From Bacteroidota bacterium (GTDB taxonomy: Bacteria > Bacteroidota > Bacteroidia > Bacteroidales > NBLH01): a stretch of DNA of 64,000 nt. The translations under genes and the position numbers were made by a program. Below the pieces are notes generated by a model. It saw only the letters and a program-made list of their open reading frames with translations. It was not told the DNA's origin and made no database searches. The stretch is taken from contig JANYKN010000140.1 in assembly GCA_025361565.1 (NCBI GenBank), positions 158,945 to 222,944 of the forward strand, given 5' to 3'. Positions 18,752 to 28,237 of this stretch are shown here, in pieces. Position 1 is the first letter of the stretch. Each line of letters opens with the position of its first letter.

Positions 18752-19218
18752 ATCCAGCCATATTTTTAACTGATTCCTTTTGTTCCAATTTTATTAAGTT
18801 ATTCCGATATCTTAATCAAATTGGTTCATTGGATTTGTGTTAGATTCAAATTCTGTTGATCGAAATTCGCTATCTTTAAAAATTAGAGATTATTTTTCCC
18901 ATTTCTCCAATTACTCGTAATTAGAACAATTATCCATTCAACTTAAATCATTGTAAATAAACTGTTTGTAATTAATTTCTTTAATACAAATTGAAATCTA
19001 TTTGTGAACATCCAATTCATAAAATTTTCGATCTTTATTCAAATCAAAAACTATTTTGAACTTTCCAAATTGTCTTTTCATCCCTCAATTGCACAAATAA
19101 TAATCATTTTACAAATACTATAAACTGTATATATTCAATTTATGCTTGGTTTTTTATAGAATGTTGACGTAGATTGAAAGATTTTTCGTACTTTCAAAAT
19201 ATTCAAAAATTTTGGATT
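18752..19218. other. 467-bp intergenic spacer, no gene seen
   Basis: AT-rich spacer upstream of the large PAS kinase. TATCTTTA at 18871-18878 resembles a -7 box with one mismatch but lacks a correctly spaced -33 element. No stable hairpin, repeat or coding frame was recognised. Confidence 0.4.
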
Positions 19219-22200
19219 ATGGAAGTTTCAGATTTCGATTACCAGCAGTTGCTTACAGAAAATGAAAGGCTTAAAATTCAACTTTCAAAGCAAAGTACAA
19301 ATGATTCCATTCTCAATTCTATTCAGCAGGATTTGCTACCAAATTCAAACTATGATATTTTCAAGCTTATTTTTAAATCTGCAAAAATAGGGCTTGCAAT
19401 TGTTGATGACAAAGGTCAATTTATTGAATGTAATCCGCGCCTTTCAGAAATTACGGGATATTCTTTAGAGGAACTGAATAAAATTGATTACACCAAAATC
19501 ACGTATCCCGATGATGCACATATCGACAGGAAATTTTTAGCAGAATCCAAATCTGGAAAAATTGACAGCTTCTCCACAGAAAAAAGATATATCAACAAAG
19601 TTGGAAATACCATTTGGATAAATCTGCATGTAAATATTCTAAGAGATAAAAATGGTGATTTTAAATTTGCGGTTTCAGCAACCGAAGATATTACCGAACA
19701 AAAAAAATTAAGGCAGGTCGAAGACCATATTATTGCTATTAATTCGCAATTTGATTCAATGAATATTGATGAAATAATGGCGGCAGGAAAAGAAACTGCT
19801 GAAAAACTTACAGAAAGTAAAATTAGTTATTTTCGTTTCATTGATCAAAGTAGCAAAAATTTTGAATCTGAAAATTGGTTCGAAAATACATTGAAAAACG
19901 GTGAAACTGATGATCTTGAAATGGATTATCAATTTTTGAACGAGTTTATTTTAATGGATTGCATAAAAGAAAAAAAACCTTTGATTTATAACGATTACAG
20001 AGCTTACATTCGCAAAAACAGACTTGTTGAAAGTACAATAATTCCCGAAAAAATAATGATTTCGCCAGCAATTGAAGATAATAAATTGGTTGCTGTTTTG
20101 GGTGTTGGAAATAAATCAGGCGATTACAATGATTTGGATTCTAAAATATTGAGTTTAATTCAAGCCAATATTTGGGGAATTGTTAGAAGGAAATTAGCCG
20201 AAGAAAAGTTAAGCGAAAGTGAAAACAACTTTAAGACTTTCTTTAATTCGATAGAAGATTTTCTTTTTGTTTTGGATTGTGACGCTAAAATTCTGGAAGT
20301 TAACCAAACATTAATTGAACGGCTTGGATATTCTCGAATCGAATTAATTGGAAAACCTGCTTTAACTTTATATCATGATGATTACAAGGTTGTTGCCATG
20401 CAAACCATAAATTCATTACTCGAAGGAAAAACAAATAATTGTTCTATACCATTATACTCAAAAAATGGACGGACAATTTCGGTTGAAACTAAGGTATACA
20501 AAGGGATATGGAACAAAAACAATGTATTCTATTTTGAAAGTAAAGACATTAGTAAACTCAGATATTCTGAAGATAAATTTTTAAGAGTTTTTCATATTAA
20601 TCCAGCGATTTGTGCAATTATTGACTTACAAACCGAAACATTTATTGAACTTAACAAAACCTTTTATCACAAACTAAAGTACAAACCGAGCGAAGTAATT
20701 GGAATTAAACCAACCGAAATACTTAAGATTGATGACAAAACAAGAGTAAAAATTGACAAGGAATTTCAGGAAAATGGAAGGTTGAGCAACTTTGACGTTC
20801 AATTAACCACAAAAAAAGGGGAGCTCGTTCCTGTATTATTATCGGGTGAAATTATAATTCTTGAAGGGAAAAAATATGTATATGCCGTTGCACTTGATAT
20901 TTCTGAAAGAAAAGCCACAGAGCAAAAACTGATAATTAATGAACAACAGCTCAAAGAAGCTTTGGATATTGCACAATTGGGCCATTACATTTTCAATATA
21001 GAAACCGGGTTTTGGACAAGCTCTTCCAACCTGGATATCATTTTTGGAATTGATCCGGATTATTTGCGCGATGTTGCCGGATGGATAAACATTATACATC
21101 CTGATTTTCAGATTGAAATGACTAAATATCTTCAAGAAAATATATTAACAAAACATGAAAATTTTGAAAAAGAATATAAAATTTTAAGTATAAAAGATTC
21201 CCATGAAAAATGGTTGCATGGAAAAGGTCTTTTAAAGTTCGATGAACAGGGCAAACTTATTGCAATGTTTGGTACCATACAAGATATTACCTCCAGAAAA
21301 AATGCAGAAACAAAGTTAGAAGAAAGTGAAAACGCACTTAGAAAAATAATTGAATCAACGATTGGAAAAGGGAGTCAGGATTTTTTTAACAATATGGCCC
21401 TTAGCTTACAGGAAATTACAAAATCTGATTATACATTTATTGCAGAATACTCAGATTATCAAGAAATTAAAACAATCTCACTGTTTCATCAGAAAAATAA
21501 AATCGAAAACATAACTTATCAACTCAAAGGTTCGCCATACGAAAACATTTTTGACAATCAAAGCCAGGTATATAAAGAAAATGTGGCTCAACTTTTTCCA
21601 AATGATAAATTAATGATTGATTTAAGAATTGAAGCTTGTATCGGGGCACCTATATTTGATCATTCGGGAAATCCAATCGGAATTATTGTTTCATTGTTTT
21701 GCAGGCCTATTGCAAATGCTTCATTTATACGGTCCATTTTTGAGATATGCTCTACCAGCGTAGGAAGCGAAATTCAAAGAACAAAATCTGAACTCAAAAT
21801 CAAAGAAAATGAACTTACGCTTCATGCCGTTTTCGATAATACGCCGGTAATGATGGTTTTGCTCGATGAAAATGCCGAGATTATACGTTTGAACAAAGCG
21901 GGTCAAAATATTTACAACTATGACAACATCAATATTTTAGGCAAAAGAACAGGTTCAATGATGAACTGTTTTAAAAATTTGAAAGACCTTCCAAATTGTG
22001 GAACCCTGAGTGAATGCAGAAATTGCTTGTTGAGGTTCACTTTTTTAAATACCTTGATAACCGGAGAACCTACATTTAAAATAGAGAAAGAATTTGTTTC
22101 AAATCATGGTGATAGAGAATTTATACATACTTTTTTGGTTTCTTCATCCAGGGTCGAACTTGAAGAAAAATCAATGGTTTTAATCAGTTTGGATGATATT

Positions 22201-23658
22201 ACCGATAGAAAAAGAATGGAGCAAAAAATTCTTCAAAATGAAAACACTCTGAATAAAATTTTTGATAGTGCCCCGGTAATTATGATGCTTTTAAATGAAA
22301 ATGCCAAAATTATTAAACTTAATAAAATTGGTTACGATTTATCACTTTCAAGTGGAAATAAATCAGAATATCTGCATTGTGGCGATATTTTAAACTGCGC
22401 TGGCAAATCAGGTAAAAGCGAAAAATTGAATGAAAGCGTACTTTGCCAGAATTGCCTGTTACTTAGCAGCATTCAGGAAACCCTCAAAACAAAAAAAGAG
22501 ATTTACAAAAAAGAAGCTGACATTATTTCAATATTGCACAATGAAATGATTTTGAGAACTTTTCTTATTTCCACTTCATTAATTGAAAATAGTCTGGAAA
22601 AAAGAGTGCTTGTAACCCTTGACGAAATTACCGAACGAAAAAAAGTTGATGAAGAACTCATTCTCTCAAAAGAAAAAGCGATTTATAATGAACAGAGATA
22701 CAAACTTTTATCAAATATTACCTTTGAGGGAATAATGTTGTACAAAGAACGAATTATTATAGACGCAAACCGTGCATTGTCAAAAATGAGTGGCTTCACT
22801 TACGAAGAACTAATTGGACAGTTTTCAATGAGTTTTCTATTTCCTTCGGAATATAAAAGCTTTTTTGAACAAAAACTTAAAGAGGAATATACCATGCCCT
22901 ACGAAACTGTTTTAATTTGTAAAAATGGAACCAGGATTCCCGTTGAAATTGAATCACGATATTTTAATCATAATACGGAAAGAATAAGAGTATCAGCCAT
23001 AAGGGACATTACGGAACGCAAACAAGGCGAAAAGAAAATACTCCAGGCCATTGTTCAAACCGAAGAAAATGAACGAGCCAGGTTTGCACAGGAACTTCAT
23101 GATGGATTGGGACCAATTTTATCGAATGTTCAAATGTATTTCCAATGGCTTGCCGAAGCAGACGATAACACCCAATTTGTGATTGACAAAGGAAATATTT
23201 CGCTTAAAAATGCATTTGCCACTCTTCGTGAAATTTCTAATAATTTAAGTCCGCATATTTTGCACAACTTTGGTATTTATCATGCGGTGAGCAATTTTAT
23301 CGAAACCATTGCAGTAAAAAATATGCAAATTGATTTAAAAACTAATTTTGATAAATCAAGATTTGACAATAATATCGAAATTGCACTATATCGTGTTATT
23401 ACTGAATTGATTAACAATAGCATCAAGTATTCTGATGCAAATAAAATTGATATAGTTATGCTGCTTGAAAACAATTTGCTCAAAACCACTTATCATGACA
23501 ATGGAAAAGGCTTTGATATTAAAAACACACTCAAAAACAGCAAAGGTTTTGGAATGATTAATATTCAAAACAGAATAAAGGCAATTCAAGGAAATATTAG
23601 TTTTTCAAGCGAAATAAATGAAGGTTTTAAAGTTGAAATAAATGTAATCCTTGTTTAA
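19219..23658 (+). CDS. Soluble multi-PAS/GAF sensor histidine kinase, HisKA_3 type, 1479 aa
   Basis: The ATG at 19219 is preferred over a TTG at 19174. No membrane segment is visible, so this is a cytoplasmic sensor. Sensory modules in order are PAS (about residues 45-165), GAF-like (170-330), PAS (340-440), PAS (455-570), PAS (580-700), GAF-like (710-855), two cysteine-bearing PAS domains (about 865-1000 and 1005-1145) and a last PAS (about 1155-1275). The kinase core is of the HisKA_3 (NarX/DesK) type with H1294 in RFAQELHDGLGPIL and an HATPase N box ELINNSIKYSD. The two cysteine PAS domains share C-x15-C-x2-C: C917/C933/C936 and C1060/C1076/C1079. A receiver-only regulator follows 39 bp later. 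Signals are unknown; the cysteines suggest metal, heme or redox sensing. Confidence 0.9.
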   Translation: MEVSDFDYQQLLTENERLKIQLSKQSTNDSILNSIQQDLLPNSNYDIFKLIFKSAKIGLAIVDDKGQFIECNPRLSEITGYSLEELNKIDYTKITYPDDAHIDRKFLAESKSGKIDSFSTEKRYINKVGNTIWINLHVNILRDKNGDFKFAVSATEDITEQKKLRQVEDHIIAINSQFDSMNIDEIMAAGKETAEKLTESKISYFRFIDQSSKNFESENWFENTLKNGETDDLEMDYQFLNEFILMDCIKEKKPLIYNDYRAYIRKNRLVESTIIPEKIMISPAIEDNKLVAVLGVGNKSGDYNDLDSKILSLIQANIWGIVRRKLAEEKLSESENNFKTFFNSIEDFLFVLDCDAKILEVNQTLIERLGYSRIELIGKPALTLYHDDYKVVAMQTINSLLEGKTNNCSIPLYSKNGRTISVETKVYKGIWNKNNVFYFESKDISKLRYSEDKFLRVFHINPAICAIIDLQTETFIELNKTFYHKLKYKPSEVIGIKPTEILKIDDKTRVKIDKEFQENGRLSNFDVQLTTKKGELVPVLLSGEIIILEGKKYVYAVALDISERKATEQKLIINEQQLKEALDIAQLGHYIFNIETGFWTSSSNLDIIFGIDPDYLRDVAGWINIIHPDFQIEMTKYLQENILTKHENFEKEYKILSIKDSHEKWLHGKGLLKFDEQGKLIAMFGTIQDITSRKNAETKLEESENALRKIIESTIGKGSQDFFNNMALSLQEITKSDYTFIAEYSDYQEIKTISLFHQKNKIENITYQLKGSPYENIFDNQSQVYKENVAQLFPNDKLMIDLRIEACIGAPIFDHSGNPIGIIVSLFCRPIANASFIRSIFEICSTSVGSEIQRTKSELKIKENELTLHAVFDNTPVMMVLLDENAEIIRLNKAGQNIYNYDNINILGKRTGSMMNCFKNLKDLPNCGTLSECRNCLLRFTFLNTLITGEPTFKIEKEFVSNHGDREFIHTFLVSSSRVELEEKSMVLISLDDITDRKRMEQKILQNENTLNKIFDSAPVIMMLLNENAKIIKLNKIGYDLSLSSGNKSEYLHCGDILNCAGKSGKSEKLNESVLCQNCLLLSSIQETLKTKKEIYKKEADIISILHNEMILRTFLISTSLIENSLEKRVLVTLDEITERKKVDEELILSKEKAIYNEQRYKLLSNITFEGIMLYKERIIIDANRALSKMSGFTYEELIGQFSMSFLFPSEYKSFFEQKLKEEYTMPYETVLICKNGTRIPVEIESRYFNHNTERIRVSAIRDITERKQGEKKILQAIVQTEENERARFAQELHDGLGPILSNVQMYFQWLAEADDNTQFVIDKGNISLKNAFATLREISNNLSPHILHNFGIYHAVSNFIETIAVKNMQIDLKTNFDKSRFDNNIEIALYRVITELINNSIKYSDANKIDIVMLLENNLLKTTYHDNGKGFDIKNTLKNSKGFGMINIQNRIKAIQGNISFSSEINEGFKVEINVILV

Positions 23659-23697
23659 TTGTTATAATTTTACCTGATAAAAACAAGTTAATTGATT

Positions 23698-24090
23698 ATG
23701 AAATTAGTACTTATAGATGACAACAAAGAGTTTCTCGAAAATCTTGAATATTTTGTTATTCACAGATTAGGCCACACAGTTGTTGGAAAATTTACAAACG
23801 GAAAGGAATTTCTGCACACACTTTCCACCAATAAACCTGATATTGTGCTGATGGACATTTCAATGCCTGAAATTGATGGTTATACGCTTACCAAAATGAT
23901 CAACTGGAAAAATATCCATATCAATGTTATTGCAGTAACCATGTTTACAAATAAAGCCTATCTACAAAGCTTAATTGGCGCAGGATTTAAAGGATGTGTT
24001 TTTAAATCGAATGTTTTTAAAGAATTGCCGCTAGCAATTGAACAGATTTCGAAAGGAAAATATTACTGGCCTGATGATATTAATGATTAA
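23698..24090 (+). CDS. Single-domain response regulator (receiver only)
   Basis: A 130-residue receiver starting at ATG 23698. Intact residues are D7/D8 (LIDDNKE), phosphoacceptor D53 (VLMDISMPEIDGY), T81 (AVTMF) and K103 (CVFKSNVF). The end, AIEQISKGKYYWPDDIND, is where NarL/FixJ regulators normally continue into a LuxR-type helix-turn-helix, but the frame stops there and no HTH remnant follows before the next gene. It lies 39 bp after a HisKA_3 kinase, whose usual partner is a NarL-type DNA-binding regulator. This one must act by protein interaction, or as a phosphate sink, or pass phosphate onward. Confidence 0.9.
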   Translation: MKLVLIDDNKEFLENLEYFVIHRLGHTVVGKFTNGKEFLHTLSTNKPDIVLMDISMPEIDGYTLTKMINWKNIHINVIAVTMFTNKAYLQSLIGAGFKGCVFKSNVFKELPLAIEQISKGKYYWPDDIND

Positions 24091-24138
24091 TCACAATTTG
24101 AAAAAAATAGCGATAATCAGATTTAGCCAGTATTCATT

Positions 24139-24146
24139 TATATTTG
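24139..24146 (+). promoter_or_regulatory. Candidate -7 box TATATTTG
   Basis: Exact match to TAnnTTTG, 20 bp upstream of the phosphodiesterase-like gene. No properly spaced -33 element was found, and AT-rich DNA produces such words by chance. Confidence 0.4.
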
Positions 24147-24166
24147 CTTAATCTATTATTAAAACC

Positions 24167-25120
24167 ATGAAAAAAATTTCAAAATTATACATTCTCGTTT
24201 CTTTATTATTTGTCATTTCATATTCTTGCAATAAAGACCATTCATCGCCAGCTGTTTACAAAACAAAAAATGTGATTATAGTTGTGGTTGATGGTGCCAG
24301 GTATTCCGAAACCTGGGGCGATACCACATTTGCCAATATCCCAAATATGCACGAAAAACTTGCAGCTTTTGGATGTATCAACACAAACTTTTTCAATAAC
24401 GGACCAACTTACACGCTTGCCGGACATACTGCTATCTGCACAGGATTTTATCAGGAAATAAATAATTCAGGTAATGACGATCCTCTTTATCCATCGCTAT
24501 TTCAAGCATGGAATAACAAATTTAAGAACGACAGCACTCATTCGTGGATAATTTCGAGCAAAGACAAATTACAAGTGCTGGCCAATTGCAATCAAAACTG
24601 GTGGACGAACAAATATAAACCCTCAACCAATTGCGGAATTGACGGACTTGGCGTTGGAAGCGGATATCGAAATGACAGCTTAACTTTTAATGAAAGTTTG
24701 AGAATTTTAAATGAAAATCACCCAAACCTGGTTCTTCTTTCCTTTCGGGAGCCTGATTATTCTGCCCACCTGAAAAACTGGAATGCTTATCTCAAAGGCA
24801 TCGTTAATACCGATGAATATATTTATCAATTATGGAATTTTATTCAAAACGATAGCATTTATCGAGGAACAACCACTTTGTTTGTTACCAACGATCATGG
24901 CCGTCATCTTGACGATGTAGCCGATGGTTTTGTTTCGCATGGAGATGGATGCCAGGGCTGCAAACATATCTTTCTATTTGCAAGCGGTCCGGATTTTCAA
25001 CAGGGAATAATTTTGGATAAAAAGCGCGAGTTAATCGATATTCCGGCAACTATTGAGGTATTATTAAATTTTGAGGTTCCAAATGGTCATGGCCATGCGA
25101 TGACTGAACTTTTTAAATGA
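24167..25120 (+). CDS. Alkaline-phosphatase-superfamily (phosphodiesterase/sulfatase-like) lipoprotein
   Basis: A 317-residue lipoprotein (lipobox ISYSCNKD, Cys21) with the alkaline phosphatase superfamily core. Visible metal and catalytic elements are D42 in IIVVVDGARYSETWG, the probable nucleophile T83 in TYTLAGHTAICTG with H87, the metal ligands in VTNDHGRHLDD, and a C-terminal GHGHAMTELF. It is shorter than classical alkaline phosphatases and closest in layout to nucleotide pyrophosphatase/phosphodiesterase-like hydrolases. The substrate is unknown; a periplasmic or surface location is predicted. It stands alone with a candidate promoter 20 bp upstream. Confidence 0.82.
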   Translation: MKKISKLYILVSLLFVISYSCNKDHSSPAVYKTKNVIIVVVDGARYSETWGDTTFANIPNMHEKLAAFGCINTNFFNNGPTYTLAGHTAICTGFYQEINNSGNDDPLYPSLFQAWNNKFKNDSTHSWIISSKDKLQVLANCNQNWWTNKYKPSTNCGIDGLGVGSGYRNDSLTFNESLRILNENHPNLVLLSFREPDYSAHLKNWNAYLKGIVNTDEYIYQLWNFIQNDSIYRGTTTLFVTNDHGRHLDDVADGFVSHGDGCQGCKHIFLFASGPDFQQGIILDKKRELIDIPATIEVLLNFEVPNGHGHAMTELFK

Positions 25121-25156
25121 GTTCAAATTTACAATAAGCTCAAAGAAAAAATCATG

Positions 25157-25164
25157 TATATTTG
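25157..25164 (+). promoter_or_regulatory. Candidate -7 box TATATTTG
   Basis: Exact TAnnTTTG match 50 bp upstream of the AlkD-like gene; no convincing -33 element. Confidence 0.4.
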
Positions 25165-25214
25165 TATAAGCAATCCTTTTCTACGGTTTACTATAGACAA
25201 ATAATCAGAAACCC

Positions 25215-25940
25215 ATGAATAAAATTGACCAAAAGTTAAAAGAAATCAGGCTGTTTTGCGAACAAAATGCCAACCCTGAAAATGTGAAAAAATATTCCAA
25301 ATTTTTCACCGAAGGTTATGATGCTTATGGCCTAAGTCAGGAAATTTTTGAAACACAGCGCAACAAGTGGCTTGATTTGTGGAAAGACGAAATGTCGATT
25401 GAAGAATACCTGTTGCTTGGTGAAAAACTAATTGCCACAGGAAAATACGAAGAAGCCAGTTTTGCAATTACATTTTTGTATAAAAATCTTAAAAACCTAA
25501 ATACCAATATGTTTGAAATAATTGGTTTTTGGTTAGAAAATGGAATTTCGAACTGGGCGCATACCGATTTACTTTCAGGCAGAGTACTTGGTGACTTTAT
25601 TACCAGCCAAAAAGTTACCATAGAAGTATTTAACAAATGGACAAAATCAGAATCCATCTGGAAAAAACGCGCCGTTCCGGTAACGTTACTCGAAGCTTTA
25701 AAAAGCGATATTCCGCTCATGCGGATTTTTGCTATTATTGAACCGCTCATGCTCGATCCAGCCAAAAAAGTACAACAAGGCCTGGGCTGGCTTTTAAGAG
25801 AAGCATGGAAATTACATCATTCAGAAACCGAAGTTTTTCTGATGAAATGGAAAGATACCTGTGGCAGGACAATTATTCAATATGCAACCGAAAAAATGGA
25901 TAAAAACGAAAGGCTAAAATTCAGGAAAATGAAGAAATAG
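25215..25940 (+). CDS. AlkD-like DNA alkylation repair protein
   Basis: A 241-residue all-helical HEAT-repeat protein of the AlkC/AlkD type, which flips or hydrolyses alkylated bases. Family motifs are ISNWAHTDLLS (the N-W-x-x-x-D-x-L region, about residues 116-126), WKKRAVPVTLLEAL (about 152-165) and VQQGLGWLLREAW (about 190-202). No signal peptide is seen. It is monocistronic between an exported hydrolase and a membrane protein. Function is inferred from the family; whether glycosylase activity is retained cannot be told here. Confidence 0.85.
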   Translation: MNKIDQKLKEIRLFCEQNANPENVKKYSKFFTEGYDAYGLSQEIFETQRNKWLDLWKDEMSIEEYLLLGEKLIATGKYEEASFAITFLYKNLKNLNTNMFEIIGFWLENGISNWAHTDLLSGRVLGDFITSQKVTIEVFNKWTKSESIWKKRAVPVTLLEALKSDIPLMRIFAIIEPLMLDPAKKVQQGLGWLLREAWKLHHSETEVFLMKWKDTCGRTIIQYATEKMDKNERLKFRKMKK

Positions 25941-26018
25941 AATTTAAATCCTTTGCAAATCCTCCTTTAACAATTTCAGACATTTTAATTACTACATCAT
26001 AATTTGTATTTATATCAT

Positions 26019-26026
26019 TATATTTG
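26019..26026 (+). promoter_or_regulatory. Candidate -7 box TATATTTG
   Basis: Exact TAnnTTTG match about 110 bp upstream of the membrane-protein gene; TTTG at 26003-26006 is too close (12 bp) to be a standard -33 element. Confidence 0.35.
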
Positions 26027-26135
26027 CCCTCGCACAAAAATTTGATGCAACAATTTAAAAAAATGGAATGAAATAAGCTGCATTCAAAAAAAATAAACAA
26101 AACAATATAGCTAAATGATATAAAAACAACCAGAT

Positions 26136-26966
26136 ATGGACATAGAAAAAATCAAAAACTACAACACAAAAGTACTTGCCATTTTTTTAACCACACTTGT
26201 AGCTTTTGCTGTAATTGGATTAATTTCCTTCATTATTTTCCTTTTTACCGAGGTTTTTCATTTTCCGCAAAATTCCTCAACATATACGCCCGAAGGCATA
26301 CAAGTAGAAGAACCGCAACAAAATAGTGAAACAGGAAATGATAACCAGCTGCATGTTTCGTATAGCTTTCCACAATTGGCTGATACGCTGAATCAACTCT
26401 ATATTATTTCTGTGGGCCACCAAACAAAATATGAAATAGAATCGAGCCTTAACAAAAGAGGAAAATTTTTATCCAGCAGCAGTTCCGAAAGTAACAATAC
26501 GTATGATTACAATACACAGGCCACATCTGTGAATTTATTGATTTATGATGCTAAAAATGCCAAACTTGAAAAACTTTTCAAACAGCAGATTTTAATGGGA
26601 AATTATGATACCTATTATGATAAAGACGATGTAATTATTGTATTTGAGGCTGTTGATAAAGATTCAAATAAAGACGGTAGAATCACACTTGATGATGAAA
26701 CATCGCTCTATTTCTATTCGCTCAGAAATAAAACAATGAAACTAGCAAAAATGGAAGGTGAAACTGTTTTGCAATATGAGTTTAATATAAAAACAAGAAA
26801 CGCTATGATAAGGTTTGGTGATGATCCAAATAACCGTAAGGATAAAAATGAAATCGTTTCGCCGGGTACACTTTGCAGATATGATTTTGATTCAGATAAA
26901 CTCAGCAAAATCAATGATATTCAACTTAATACAGAATTAGAAACCATTGCCGGTGGCAAGAAGTAA
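26136..26966 (+). CDS. Single-pass membrane protein with EF-hand-like loop, unknown function
   Basis: A 276-residue protein with a strong N-terminal transmembrane segment (about residues 14-38) and a predicted extracytoplasmic remainder. Around residue 180 the stretch DKDSNKDGRITLDDE fits a calcium-binding EF-hand/dockerin-type loop (aspartates at the expected spacing, Gly at position 6, Ile at 8). The C-terminal part reads like a beta domain with phrases such as TSLYFYSLRNKTMKLAKMEG, as if the protein reports variable values. No named family was recognised. It ends 26 bp before an M14 carboxypeptidase gene, so the two may be co-transcribed. Confidence 0.65.
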   Translation: MDIEKIKNYNTKVLAIFLTTLVAFAVIGLISFIIFLFTEVFHFPQNSSTYTPEGIQVEEPQQNSETGNDNQLHVSYSFPQLADTLNQLYIISVGHQTKYEIESSLNKRGKFLSSSSSESNNTYDYNTQATSVNLLIYDAKNAKLEKLFKQQILMGNYDTYYDKDDVIIVFEAVDKDSNKDGRITLDDETSLYFYSLRNKTMKLAKMEGETVLQYEFNIKTRNAMIRFGDDPNNRKDKNEIVSPGTLCRYDFDSDKLSKINDIQLNTELETIAGGKK

Positions 26967-26992
26967 ATTATAAAAAAGTATATAGAAAGACA

Positions 26993-28237
26993 ATGGAAAT
27001 GGAGCACTTTATAAATGAACTTGAACAACAATACGACAAATTCAAAGAAAAAAGCCTAATTAACAGAAGGTTTAAACACAAAGATATTATATCGCTTATC
27101 GAAAAACTTAGAAATCAACCTATATTTGAGGTTTCTGAGTTGGGTAGATCGATCGAAGGCCGCGAAATTTTTCTAATCAAAGCAGGAACCGGCAAAACCA
27201 AAGTATTGCTTTGGTCGCAAATGCATGGCAATGAACCTACTGCAACTGCCGCACTTTTCGATATTTTTAATTTGTTGACTTCAGACAATCAATTTACTGC
27301 GGAGAAAAAAACAATCCTGGAAGAACTTAGCTTGTATTTTGTGCCCATGGTTAATCCGGATGGGGCGCAGGTTTTTAAACGTCGAAATTCGCTTGACATC
27401 GACCTCAACCGCGATGCAGCCAGGCTTGAAGCCACCGAAACCAAGATACTTAAAAAACTGAGGGATGAAATTCAGCCCGATTTTGGATTTAACCTCCACG
27501 ATCAGGACTGTTATTATGCAGCTGGTGCAACATCAAATCCGGCAACCATTTCTTTCTTAACACCTTCGTTTAATGTCGAAAAAGACATTGATCACAGTCG
27601 CAGGGCTTCCATGGAACAAATTGTTATCATGAACCAGGTGCTTCAAAAATATATTCCGGGACAGGTTGGCCGTTACAACGATGATTTTATGCCAACCGCT
27701 TTTGGCGACAGTATGCAAAAGTGGGGAACAAGTACCATTTTAATCGAGTCGGGCGGATTTAAAAATGACCCAGAAAAGCAAATGGTTAGGAAAATGAACT
27801 TTTTGGGTATCATGGCTTCGCTTTACAGCATTTCCGTGGGCAATCCAGATGAAATGTACTATATGGATTATTTTCAAATTCCGGAAAACAAAAAAGACAA
27901 GCTTTTTGATCTTCTCGTTCGAAATGCCACTTTACAAAAAAACGGACAAAGCTTTTCAATAGACATTGGGATTAGAAGAAAAGAAATTGAAAATCAGGAC
28001 AATACAGGCTTTACTCATAAAAGCGAAATATACGATATCGGTGATTTGAGGAACTATTTTGGGTACGATGAAGTTGATGCAACTGATTTATTGATCAAAA
28101 GCCTTGAAAATGATATTCTGATTGGCAGCAAAGCTGATTTTCAATTGGTTGAAACCAATGATAAACTTCGTTTTAAAATTATTAACGGATTTATTGAAGA
28201 AGAAATGGAAATTGTCTGGAAACTCGATAATTTATAA
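26993..28237 (+). CDS. M14-family zinc carboxypeptidase-like protein, cytoplasmic
   Basis: A 414-residue metallopeptidase of the M14 family. Zinc ligands are H78 and E81 in SQMHGNEPTATAAL and H169 in FGFNLHDQD; the substrate-binding NR occurs in LDIDLNRDAAR (about 139-140); the catalytic glutamate is E252 in TILIESGGFKND. No signal peptide is present, so it should act inside the cell, unlike digestive carboxypeptidases. Such cytoplasmic members may process peptides or peptidoglycan fragments, but the substrate is not evident. Its stop codon overlaps the end of a repeat element starting at 28237. Confidence 0.87.
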   Translation: MEMEHFINELEQQYDKFKEKSLINRRFKHKDIISLIEKLRNQPIFEVSELGRSIEGREIFLIKAGTGKTKVLLWSQMHGNEPTATAALFDIFNLLTSDNQFTAEKKTILEELSLYFVPMVNPDGAQVFKRRNSLDIDLNRDAARLEATETKILKKLRDEIQPDFGFNLHDQDCYYAAGATSNPATISFLTPSFNVEKDIDHSRRASMEQIVIMNQVLQKYIPGQVGRYNDDFMPTAFGDSMQKWGTSTILIESGGFKNDPEKQMVRKMNFLGIMASLYSISVGNPDEMYYMDYFQIPENKKDKLFDLLVRNATLQKNGQSFSIDIGIRRKEIENQDNTGFTHKSEIYDIGDLRNYFGYDEVDATDLLIKSLENDILIGSKADFQLVETNDKLRFKIINGFIEEEMEIVWKLDNL

